Source: Alphaproteobacteria bacterium (lineage in GTDB: Bacteria > Pseudomonadota > Alphaproteobacteria > Paracaedibacterales > CAITNM01). From it: 6,208 nucleotides of DNA. The notes beneath the pieces are model-generated. The model saw only the letters and a program-made list of their open reading frames with translations. It was not told the origin of the DNA and ran no database searches. The translations under genes and the position numbers were made by a program. Location of the stretch: positions 1 through 6,208 of the forward strand of contig CANMNU010000074.1 in assembly GCA_947499175.1 (NCBI GenBank), read 5' to 3'. This document shows positions 1 through 5,991 of this stretch, piece after piece (position 1 is the first letter of the stretch; each line of letters opens with the position of its first letter).

Positions 1-1167
1 GTTGAAGAAATCAACCTCACCAAAGAACTTCAAACCTTGCAAGGCATTAAAGTCAACAGTTGCTGTAATAGTGTCACTTTCTGCCTTACCACCAACTGAA
101 CCATATTTTGTTCCAGCTGGAATTCTTGGCAACTCACGCATAGTTTTAAAGTAACCTAGGGCAAATTGGTAAGCACCAACAGTGTACTGAGCACCAACGT
201 TCCAAGCTTTACCAGCATCACCAGTGTTATATTGATCAGATTTTATCACACGACTTTTACCATTTAGAATTAACCCGGTTGCAAAGCGCCACTGGTCAAA
301 ACCAACTGCTGCAGTAAATTGTGCGGACCTGCCGTTATTAACTGTTTTATACTTATAGTATTCTAAAGCTGCATCGTTTTCTAAGAAACCCTTTTGACCA
401 CGCTTACTGTTTTCAGCAATCACAATAGCCGCCAAAGCCAAGTTCCAAGCTTTAAAGTCGTTAACATACTTAATACCAGCAGCTACATTGTGCATACCGT
501 AAGCTGCCACTTTTTTATCAGGATAAATACCGCTTTCATTACCGTAAGCATTATCAGCACCACCTGAGTTATCACGGGCACCAGTACCCATACGACTTGT
601 ATTTGGCGCATAAGATATACCAAAAGTCACACCATTCATAGAAGGGGTGTAGTAAACCACTTTCGTACATTTACTAGTTTGACTAGCCATCTGTACCCCG
701 CCAATAACACCTTCCGCAGTATTGGTAATGTTACCGAATGTACCATCGATACCGCCAGCTCCACCCATTAGGTTAAAGCCACTTTCTGTCATAGTATCTT
801 CAAGCCCTGTTAAGTTACCAATTTGAAAAATACCAGCATTAACAAGAGCAAATTCTATATAATTTTGGGTAAAATAAATTGAGCCATCTGTGGTACTTTT
901 TCCACCAGGGTATGATTCCATAGCTACGCGCCATTTATATTGAAAACCACTAGCGGAAACGCCCTTGGCCGTAAAATAAATGTTAGAAGCGCCAATTCCT
1001 ATGTGTTGCGCCCCGCCTTGACCATTGCTGTTATTACTTTGAAAGGCTCCACCAGCGACCATCGCTGTGTAACCATTGATCTGTAGAGTCGGCGCTTGCG
1101 CAGTTTCCGCTACTACAACCCCACCAAAAATTAGTGGTAAGGCAATTGCTAATTTTTTAATCATCAT
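1..1167 (-). CDS. outer-membrane porin, Gram-negative porin family (3' end missing)
   Basis: Open for 389 codons from the start to the left edge with no stop; the C-terminal end is cut off by the window. The N-terminus (MMIKKLAIALPLIFGG...) is a classic signal peptide: two lysines, a hydrophobic core at residues 6-20, and an A-Q-A site predicting cleavage after about residue 25. The mature part is rich in Gly, Asn, Thr and aromatics, with short alternating polar/hydrophobic stretches typical of a 16-strand porin barrel. A segment near residues 165-190 (KVVYYTPSMNGVTFGISYAP) matches the recurring 'YxSPxxxGfxfgvsYaP' pattern of the alpha/betaproteobacterial porin family. The role would be passive diffusion of small solutes across the outer membrane. 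Two adjacent ATGs (1165-1167 and 1162-1164) are possible starts; the only SD-like match is AGG at 1173-1175, which is 5 nt from the first and 8 nt from the second. It lies downstream of sodB on the same strand, separated by a terminator. The family call is firm; the substrate is unknown. Confidence 0.85.
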   Translation of the reverse strand, partial: MMIKKLAIALPLIFGGVVVAETAQAPTLQINGYTAMVAGGAFQSNNSNGQGGAQHIGIGASNIYFTAKGVSASGFQYKWRVAMESYPGGKSTTDGSIYFTQNYIEFALVNAGIFQIGNLTGLEDTMTESGFNLMGGAGGIDGTFGNITNTAEGVIGGVQMASQTSKCTKVVYYTPSMNGVTFGISYAPNTSRMGTGARDNSGGADNAYGNESGIYPDKKVAAYGMHNVAAGIKYVNDFKAWNLALAAIVIAENSKRGQKGFLENDAALEYYKYKTVNNGRSAQFTAAVGFDQWRFATGLILNGKSRVIKSDQYNTGDAGKAWNVGAQYTVGAYQFALGYFKTMRELPRIPAGTKYGSVGGKAESDTITATVDFNALQGLKFFGEVDFFN

Positions 1168-1170
1168 ATG

Positions 1171-1182
1171 TACCTATAGGTA
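1171..1182. repeat. perfect 12-bp palindrome over the porin ribosome-binding site
   Basis: TACCTATAGGTA is identical to its own reverse complement. It sits in the short leader of the porin gene, just upstream of the two possible start codons, and contains the only Shine-Dalgarno-like AGG (1173-1175 on the minus strand). As RNA it has no loop and would not form a stable hairpin, so if functional it is more likely a DNA-level operator than a riboregulator. It may also be chance. Confidence 0.5.
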
Positions 1183-1194
1183 AAATTCTAAGTT

Positions 1195-1223
1195 ACAATA
1201 AAAAACCCTGGAGGATAGATCAA
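1195..1223 (-). promoter_or_regulatory. candidate sigma70 promoter of the porin gene
   Basis: On the minus strand, TTGATC (1218-1223) and TATTGT (1195-1200) are separated by exactly 17 bases. Each hexamer matches 4 of 6 consensus positions. The predicted start of transcription is near 1188, giving a leader of about 20 nt before the porin ATG. The element lies inside the sodB terminator hairpin, which is unusual; no better promoter was found between sodB and the porin. This is a reading by eye, so confidence is moderate. Confidence 0.4.
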
Positions 1224-1240
1224 CACCCCCCAGGGTTTTT
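1201..1240 (-). terminator. intrinsic terminator after sodB (symmetric, could work both ways)
   Basis: AAAAACCCTGG (1201-1211) and CCAGGGTTTTT (1230-1240) form a perfect 11-bp inverted repeat around an 18-nt centre. Within the centre, GG (1213-1214) can pair with CC (1227-1228) across one mismatch. Read on the minus strand, a GC-rich stem is followed by a run of T, the hallmark of rho-independent termination, about 40 nt after the sodB stop codon. The matching A-run on the other side gives it the same form on the plus strand, although no plus-strand gene ends here. Confidence 0.85.
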
Positions 1241-1281
1241 AATATAAGTTAAATAAACTTGTAGCTATATCATCACATGTT

Positions 1282-1875
1282 TTAAGCTAAGTTAGCGTTT
1301 ACAAAATCCCAATTAATTAAATTGTCTAAAAATGTCTGTACAAAATCAGCCCGACGATTTTGATAATCTAAATAATAAGCGTGCTCCCAAACATCACAAG
1401 TAAGTAATGCAGACTGACCGTGCACCATAGGCAGATCAGCATTAGCAGTTTTTGTGATTTTAATTGAATCCCCCTCTTGCACTAACCAAGCCCAACCACT
1501 ACCAAATTGAGTAAGAGCAGCTTGCTTAAATTCTGCTGCAAATTTTTCATAACTACCAAATGCCGCGTTAATTTTTTCAGCAATAAGACCTGTTGGCAAA
1601 CCACCACCATTTGGCTTCATACAGTTCCAAAAGAAGGTATGATTCCACACTTGAGCAGCATTATTGAAAACCCCTGTCATATCTGGCTTAGAAAATGACA
1701 TTTGAATAAGCTCTTCTAGAGTTTTCTCCTCATTTACACTGGCCTGCACCAAATTATTCAAATTTGTCACGTAAGTTTGGTGGTGCTTACCATAGTGAAA
1801 ATCAATAGTTTGCTCACTAATATATGGGACAAGCGCGTTTTTAGCATACGGTAATGTAGGAAGGGTAAAAGCCAT
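1282..1875 (-). CDS. sodB: superoxide dismutase, iron type
   Basis: Cytoplasmic enzyme that dismutates superoxide to oxygen and hydrogen peroxide. At 197 residues it is full length for the Fe/Mn SOD family. The N-terminal helical hairpin domain carries HYGKHH (metal ligand H27) and AAQVWNHTFFW (ligand H79). The C-terminal alpha/beta domain carries GSGWAWLV (125-132) and the family signature DVWEHAYY with ligands D161 and H165. The second-sphere glutamine is Q75, in AAQVWNH, the position used by iron SODs; manganese SODs have Gly there and place Gln in the C-terminal domain. Iron is therefore the likely metal, although cambialistic enzymes exist. The start is supported by the Shine-Dalgarno AAGGTGA (1879-1885), with AGG 6 nt from the ATG. 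The gene lies 43 nt behind a tRNA-Arg gene with no visible terminator between, and is followed by a strong hairpin terminator. Confidence 0.97.
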   Translation of the reverse strand: MAFTLPTLPYAKNALVPYISEQTIDFHYGKHHQTYVTNLNNLVQASVNEEKTLEELIQMSFSKPDMTGVFNNAAQVWNHTFFWNCMKPNGGGLPTGLIAEKINAAFGSYEKFAAEFKQAALTQFGSGWAWLVQEGDSIKITKTANADLPMVHGQSALLTCDVWEHAYYLDYQNRRADFVQTFLDNLINWDFVNANLA

Positions 1876-1918
1876 AGGTCACCTTTATTTTTGGAAAATG
1901 ATCAATATCTGTGAAAAG

Positions 1919-1995
1919 TGGCGCGCCCAAGAAGAGTCGAACTCCTAGCCTTCAGATCCGTAATCTGACGCTCTATCCAATTGAGCTATGGGCGC
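1919..1995 (-). tRNA. tRNA-Arg (anticodon ACG), CCA encoded
   Basis: Full cloverleaf on the minus strand. The acceptor GCGCCCA (1989-1995) pairs with TGGGCGC (1923-1929), all 7 pairs. The D-arm GCTC/GAGC has loop AATTGGATA, and the anticodon stem TCAGA/TCTGA has loop TTACGGA, giving anticodon ACG at 1959-1961. The T-arm AGGAG/CTTCT has loop TTCGACT and one G-T wobble. The discriminator base is G at 1922 and the 3' CCA is encoded at 1919-1921. In bacteria the ACG anticodon is normally edited to ICG by TadA and then reads CGU, CGC and CGA. A promoter lies just upstream (2008-2036). It sits between radA and sodB, all on the same strand. Confidence 0.97.
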
Positions 1996-2007
1996 TAACG
2001 TTCTTAT

Positions 2008-2036
2008 TTTATAAGCAAAAAATGCGTTTGAAGCAA
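2008..2036 (-). promoter_or_regulatory. sigma70-type promoter of tRNA-Arg (and possibly sodB)
   Basis: On the minus strand, TTGCTT (2031-2036) and TATAAA (2008-2013) are spaced by exactly 17 bases. The -10 matches 5 of 6 consensus positions and the -35 has the key TTG. Transcription would begin around 2001, a few bases before the mature tRNA 5' end at 1995, which fits a short leader removed by RNase P. The 99 nt between the radA stop and the tRNA otherwise holds only AT-rich sequence with A/T runs and no convincing terminator. Confidence 0.6.
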
Positions 2037-2094
2037 GTTGTTTTTTGGACCAAAGAATTTTTTTTACTAATTATGAAATTTTTGACGAAAAAAT

Positions 2095-3447
2095 CTAACC
2101 CAAATGTTTTGATAAATCCTTTAAAAGCTCAAGCTTCATAACAGGAAGACATGTAGCAACTTTTTTGCGTTGCGCACATAAGGCTTTTGAGAAACCTAGT
2201 TTTTCAGCTTCTTTTAGGCGAGATTCAGTCTGGTGCACTGGGCGAATTTCGCCCCCAAGACCTACTTCGCCAAAAAATACATATGCAGGATTAACTGGCT
2301 TGTTAAGCATGGCTGAAATTAGTGCCGCAGCCACTGCCAAATCAGCCGCTGGTTCAGTAACCTTTAGGCCACCCACTACATTTAAATAAACATCCATTGT
2401 ACCAAAACTAAACCCAGCACGACTTTCAAGCACGGCGAGTATCATAGAAAGGCGAGATGTGTCCCACCCCACTGCGGTGCGCCTTGGCATACCTAAGTAG
2501 CTTTTAGAAACCAAAGCCTGAATTTCACAAAGCACAGGACGCGTTCCTTCAATACCAGCAAATACCGCTGTACCGCTAATTCCTTGGGGGCGATCTGACA
2601 AAAAAAGTGCAGAAGGATTAGTAACTTCAGCCAACCCCTGCTCTTCCATAGCGAACAAACCAATTTCATTGGTAGCACCAAAACGATTTTTAACGGCCCT
2701 TAAAATACGAAAATCATAATGACGTTCGCCTTCAAAATACAAAACCGTATCAACCATGTGTTCTAGAACTCTTGGCCCTGCAATTGTTCCTTCTTTGGTA
2801 ACGTGACCCACTAAAATTACCGATATTCCTTGGCGCTTTGCCAAATGAATTAAAGTTTGTGAACACGCACGTACCTGGCTTACAGAACCAGCTGCGGCCT
2901 CTAATGAATCAGAACTAATAGTTTGAATGGAATCAACCACTAGTAACTTAGTATCTTTATGTTTAGCCAAAAGGTTTTGAATTTCTTCAAGGCTTGTACA
3001 ACTGCCGATGTGTAAATGTTGAGCTTTAGCGCCGACCCTTTTAGAGCGCATTTGCAACTGTTGCACTGATTCTTCGCCTGATAAATACAAACACGGCGTA
3101 GTGTTTGAAACATCACAGGCAATTTGCAGCATTAAGGTTGATTTACCAATTCCAGGATCACCACCTACCAAAATAACTGACCCTGGCACAATGCCACCAC
3201 CACAAACCCTATTAAACTCGCCAAATGATGTGACATAGCGAATTTTGGTTAAATCAACCAATGACGGATCATCAATTTTATATAATTGTGGTAATGGTGC
3301 ATTCGCCGAAGCAATACCTGTTCTTTGCTTTTCAACAACCTCTTCCACCAAGGTGTTCCAACCATTGCAGCCTTCACATTTACCATTCCAGCGGTTATGT
3401 GATGTGCCACACTCTTGGCACATGAAGCGCACTACTGGTTTAGCCAT
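2095..3447 (-). CDS. radA: DNA repair/recombination protein RadA
   Basis: RadA (Sms) is a RecA-like hexameric ATPase/helicase that promotes branch migration and processing of recombination intermediates. At 450 residues it is near the E. coli length of 460. An N-terminal C4 zinc finger (C10, C13, C24, C27) is followed by the RecA-type ATPase core with Walker A GDPGIGKST (96-104), Walker B LLVVDS (168-173) and the RadA-specific KNRFG motif (253-257). A C-terminal Lon-protease-like domain begins near residue 270 (DVYLNVVGG...GEVGLGGEIRPV). The frame is open further upstream to 3531, but the family starts with MAK just before the zinc finger. The ATG at 3445-3447 fits that and has a Shine-Dalgarno AAGGA at 3458-3462. 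This ATG overlaps the mlaF stop by 8 nt (ATGGCTAA), implying co-transcription and probably translational coupling. The stop is TAG at 2095-2097. Confidence 0.97.
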   Translation of the reverse strand: MAKPVVRFMCQECGTSHNRWNGKCEGCNGWNTLVEEVVEKQRTGIASANAPLPQLYKIDDPSLVDLTKIRYVTSFGEFNRVCGGGIVPGSVILVGGDPGIGKSTLMLQIACDVSNTTPCLYLSGEESVQQLQMRSKRVGAKAQHLHIGSCTSLEEIQNLLAKHKDTKLLVVDSIQTISSDSLEAAAGSVSQVRACSQTLIHLAKRQGISVILVGHVTKEGTIAGPRVLEHMVDTVLYFEGERHYDFRILRAVKNRFGATNEIGLFAMEEQGLAEVTNPSALFLSDRPQGISGTAVFAGIEGTRPVLCEIQALVSKSYLGMPRRTAVGWDTSRLSMILAVLESRAGFSFGTMDVYLNVVGGLKVTEPAADLAVAAALISAMLNKPVNPAYVFFGEVGLGGEIRPVHQTESRLKEAEKLGFSKALCAQRKKVATCLPVMKLELLKDLSKHLG

Positions 3448-4201
3448 CAGTAAATGGTCCTTTAGGCAAACCATTAATAAATTGATGCACGTAAGGATTA
3501 TCACTACTGTCCATTTCGCGAACAGTACCACTCCAAATTAAACCACCATGAAATAGTAAACCAACTTGATCAGCAATAATTCGCAGTGAATGCATATCAT
3601 GGGTGATTGTTATGGCGCTAGCACCGATATCCTTAACACATCTACGAATAAGATCATTAATTGTAGCGCTTACAATTGGATCAAGTCCTGCCGTTGGCTC
3701 ATCAAAAAAGATAACCTTAGGGTTTGTAGCAATCGCCCTGGCTAAAGCTACGCGTTTTTGCATACCACCAGATAATTCTGCTGGGTAAATATCTGCTACT
3801 TGTGGGTCAAGATCAACAGCATCTAGCTTTTCCATAGCAATTTTGCGCGCCTTAAGCCTGTCCATGTTATGACCATGGATTAAACCAAAAGCAATATTAT
3901 GCCATACTGGCAAACTATCAAACAAAGCTCCGCCTTGAAATAGCATACCAAATGATTGCAGTAACTGCTGACGTTTAGCGCTGCTTAACCAAACAGTGTT
4001 TTCTCCATTAATAAGGATTTCACCAGAATCAGGAGTTATCAAACCTAAAATACATTTAATTAAAACTGATTTGCCTGTACCCGACCCACCAATAACCCCC
4101 AAAGATTCTTTCGTGCCTAAATCAAGACTAATTCCACGCAGCACGTGATTATCTCCGAAAGACTTATAAAGGTTTTTTACCGAAATAACTGAATTTTTCA
4201 T
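3440..4201 (-). CDS. mlaF: ABC transporter ATP-binding protein, MlaF/Ttg2A type
   Basis: Cytoplasmic ATPase of a phospholipid/organic-solvent-resistance type ABC importer-like system; it powers the MlaE permease to move lipids between the inner and outer membranes. At 253 residues it is close to the usual length. All ABC motifs are intact: Walker A GGSGTGKS (38-45), Q-loop Q89 in LFQGGALFDSLPVWHN, signature LSGGMQKR (143-150), Walker B VIFFDEP (163-169), D-loop AGLD (171-174) and switch H201. The LFQGGALFDSL stretch and LSGGMQKR signature are characteristic of the MlaF/Mkl branch. It starts 4 nt after the mlaE stop with only a weak SD (GGTAG), which suggests coupling to mlaE translation, and overlaps radA by 8 nt. 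No mlaD (MCE substrate-binding) gene is adjacent and must lie elsewhere. The exact lipid and direction are not shown by the sequence. Confidence 0.93.
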   Translation of the reverse strand: MKNSVISVKNLYKSFGDNHVLRGISLDLGTKESLGVIGGSGTGKSVLIKCILGLITPDSGEILINGENTVWLSSAKRQQLLQSFGMLFQGGALFDSLPVWHNIAFGLIHGHNMDRLKARKIAMEKLDAVDLDPQVADIYPAELSGGMQKRVALARAIATNPKVIFFDEPTAGLDPIVSATINDLIRRCVKDIGASAITITHDMHSLRIIADQVGLLFHGGLIWSGTVREMDSSDNPYVHQFINGLPKGPFTDG

Positions 4202-4205
4202 AAAA

Positions 4206-4991
4206 CTACCGTTGGAATAGAATGCTGGTTAAAACATAATTCATAAACAAAATAAATATTGATGCGGCAACCACAGCATTAGTTGTGGCACGTCCAACAC
4301 CTTCAGCACCGCGACCTGAGTTAAACCCATGGTAGCAACCCATAAGAGAGATCAATAAACCAAAAACAGCAGCCTTAATTAAACCGGAACTAATATCTGA
4401 GAATTCTAAATAATGCAAAGTTTGTTGCATATAATTACCACCATTAAAACCAAGTTCGTGCACTCCAATTAAATATCCGCCCATTACTCCAATTAAATCT
4501 GCCATTAGAACTAAAATAGGCAAAACCACTGCCCCAGCTAAAATTCGAGGAAAAATTAAATATTTAAATGGATTAGCTGAAAGAGTAAACAATGCATCAA
4601 TTTGCTCAGTCACCCGCATTGTACCAATTTCAGCAGCCATAGATGCACCAACACGCCCAGCCACCATTAAACCAGCTAAAACTGGACCAAGTTCTCTGGT
4701 AATTGAAAGCACAACAACAGTTGCCACAGCACCCTCAGCTGAAAATCTTGAAAAGCCAGTATAGCTTTGCAAAGCTAAAACCATACCTGTAAAAATTGCA
4801 GTCAGACCTACCACAGGCAAGGAATAATAACCTATTTGCACAAACTGATTCAAAATTTGACCCCAGTAATATGGTGGCTGAAATCCATGATAAACCGACC
4901 TATAAAAAAATATGCTAATTTTGCCTGTAACCCCAACAAAATTTAAAAAAAGCCTACCAACAGCTGCTAAAGGACTTGTTATAGCGTTCAT
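4206..4991 (-). CDS. mlaE: ABC transporter permease, MlaE family
   Basis: Inner-membrane permease of the Mla-type lipid transport system, partner of the ATPase encoded next. At 261 residues it is the normal family length. The family hallmark is clear: RELGPVLAGL (99-108) followed by AGRVGASMAAEIGTMRVTEQ (111-130), the conserved MlaE core. Hydrophobic segments fit an amphipathic interface helix near the N-terminus and membrane spans around residues 54-74, 88-110, 148-174, 198-216 and 236-258. The ATG at 4989-4991 gives the expected N-terminus, but has no clear Shine-Dalgarno (CGTTACTTT precedes it). It is the first gene of the mlaE-mlaF-radA operon and is divergent from kdsA. In alphaproteobacteria mlaE and mlaF are often encoded apart from the MCE protein, unlike the mlaFEDCB operon of enterobacteria. 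Confidence 0.94.
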   Translation of the reverse strand: MNAITSPLAAVGRLFLNFVGVTGKISIFFYRSVYHGFQPPYYWGQILNQFVQIGYYSLPVVGLTAIFTGMVLALQSYTGFSRFSAEGAVATVVVLSITRELGPVLAGLMVAGRVGASMAAEIGTMRVTEQIDALFTLSANPFKYLIFPRILAGAVVLPILVLMADLIGVMGGYLIGVHELGFNGGNYMQQTLHYLEFSDISSGLIKAAVFGLLISLMGCYHGFNSGRGAEGVGRATTNAVVAASIFILFMNYVLTSILFQR

Positions 4992-5014
4992 AAAGTAACG
5001 ACAATCATTTAATG

Positions 5015-5020
5015 TATAAT
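5015..5020 (+). promoter_or_regulatory. candidate -10 element for kdsA
   Basis: A perfect TATAAT lies 82 nt upstream of the kdsA ATG and would give a leader of roughly 75 nt. No recognisable -35 hexamer sits 16-18 bases upstream. TG immediately precedes the hexamer, but not at the canonical TGn extended -10 spacing. The site lies in the 110-nt divergent region shared with mlaE. A weaker alternative is TTGTTG (5022-5027) with TATCAA (5046-5051), spacer 18. Confidence 0.35.
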
Positions 5021-5028
5021 TTTGTTGA

Positions 5029-5057
5029 AGTATAGCTTAATAGGGTATCAAAACCAA
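5029..5057 (-). promoter_or_regulatory. candidate sigma70 promoter of the mlaE-mlaF-radA operon
   Basis: On the minus strand, TTGGTT (5052-5057) and TATACT (5029-5034) are spaced by exactly 17 bases. The -10 matches 5 of 6 positions and the -35 matches 3 of 6, including TTG. Transcription would start near 5022, giving a leader of about 30 nt before the mlaE ATG. It overlaps the region from which kdsA is probably transcribed in the opposite direction. Confidence 0.45.
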
Positions 5058-5101
5058 AGCATCTTCGCTAAAATGCAGCAAAACTTCAGTAAAAATTAAA
5101 A

Positions 5102-5935
5102 ATGAAAACTATAAACGTACAACATTTAAAAATTTCTAACATAATGCCATTTACATTAATTGCTGGACCATGCGTGCTGGAAAGCCGTGACCATGCACTA
5201 ATGATGGCAGATAGCTTAACAACCTTGTGCAATAAGTTAAAAATTCCATTTATTTATAAAACATCTTTTGACAAAGCAAACCGCACCAGTATTAAAGGTG
5301 AACGTGGGCTTGGACTTGATACAAGCTTGAAGATTTTTGAAGAGATTCGTCAAACCTTTAAAGTACCCGTAATTACTGATGTGCATTCACCAGAACAATG
5401 CATATCTGTAGCAAATGCAGTTGATATATTACAAATCCCTGCCTTTTTATGCAGGCAAACTGATCTGTTAGAAGCTGCCGCAAAAACTGGAAAAGTTATT
5501 AATATTAAAAAAGGGCAATTTTTGGCGCCATGGGACATGAACAACGTAGTCGAAAAAATGGAAGCATTTGGCAATGACAACATTATGTTATGTGAACGCG
5601 GAGCTTGCTTTGGCTACAACACATTAGTTAGTGATATGCGTAGCTTAAGCATTATGGCACAAACAGGATATCCAGTTATTTTTGATGCAACCCATTCAGT
5701 GCAACAACCAGGTGGGCAAGGTGCTTCAACCGGCGGTAAGCGTGAGTTTGCCCCAATTTTAGCTCGTGCCGCAGTTGCTGTAGGTGTGGCTGGAGTGTTT
5801 TTAGAAACCCACCAAGACCCAGATAATGCCCCAAGTGATGGACCAAACATGGTTAAACTTTGCGATATGCCAAAAGTTTTGACGGAACTTAAAGCTTTCG
5901 ATGATTTAGCTAAAGCACACCCAAGATTTATATAA
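5102..5935 (+). CDS. kdsA: 2-dehydro-3-deoxyphosphooctonate aldolase (KDO-8-phosphate synthase), metal-dependent class
   Basis: Cytoplasmic enzyme that condenses phosphoenolpyruvate with arabinose 5-phosphate to KDO 8-phosphate, the precursor of KDO in LPS inner core. The 277-residue TIM-barrel is full length. Family motifs include KTSFDKANRTS (53-63), ITDVH (91-95), RQTDLLEAAAKTG (118-130), INIKKGQFLAPWDM (133-146) and FDATHSVQQPGG (194-205). It belongs to the metal-dependent, Aquifex-like class: AGPC has Cys24 where the metal-independent E. coli enzyme has Asn, and the other ligands H198, E235 (LETH) and D246 are present. An in-frame TAA at 5090-5092 closes the upstream frame, so 5102 is the first possible ATG; its N-terminus aligns with that of E. 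coli KdsA. No Shine-Dalgarno is visible, only an A-rich leader. It is divergent from mlaE and followed after 56 nt by another plus-strand gene. Confidence 0.97.
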   Translation: MKTINVQHLKISNIMPFTLIAGPCVLESRDHALMMADSLTTLCNKLKIPFIYKTSFDKANRTSIKGERGLGLDTSLKIFEEIRQTFKVPVITDVHSPEQCISVANAVDILQIPAFLCRQTDLLEAAAKTGKVINIKKGQFLAPWDMNNVVEKMEAFGNDNIMLCERGACFGYNTLVSDMRSLSIMAQTGYPVIFDATHSVQQPGGQGASTGGKREFAPILARAAVAVGVAGVFLETHQDPDNAPSDGPNMVKLCDMPKVLTELKAFDDLAKAHPRFI

Positions 5936-5991
5936 TCCGATTGTTTTTAATATTATACCGCACTGCACTTAAGTATTATAGGATATAAAAT

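Noticed and set aside
1996..2094. Possible terminator between radA and the tRNA, suggested by A/T runs (T8 at 2058-2065, A-run near 2088-2093).
   Set aside because: No GC-rich stem adjoins the runs on either strand; only tiny pairings such as GCA/TGC can be made, so no terminator is called.
1911..2141. Plus-strand open frame of 76 codons across the tRNA region.
   Set aside because: It runs antisense through the tRNA-Arg gene, its promoter and the radA 3' end, has no family resemblance, and is explained as chance.
3448..3531. Upstream in-frame extension of radA (28 more residues).
   Set aside because: The extension has no Shine-Dalgarno fit, lies wholly inside mlaF, and RadA proteins start with MAK just before the zinc finger, which matches 3447.
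3245..3541. Plus-strand open frame of 98 codons.
   Set aside because: Antisense shadow of radA and mlaF, both of which have complete family motifs on the other strand.
5350..5850. Two minus-strand open frames antisense to kdsA.
   Set aside because: They mirror conserved kdsA coding sequence and have no independent start signals or recognisable domains.
5931..5957. Inverted repeat TATAAT/ATTATA after kdsA as a terminator.
   Set aside because: The stem is six A-T pairs with a 15-nt loop and no following T-run, far too weak for an intrinsic terminator.
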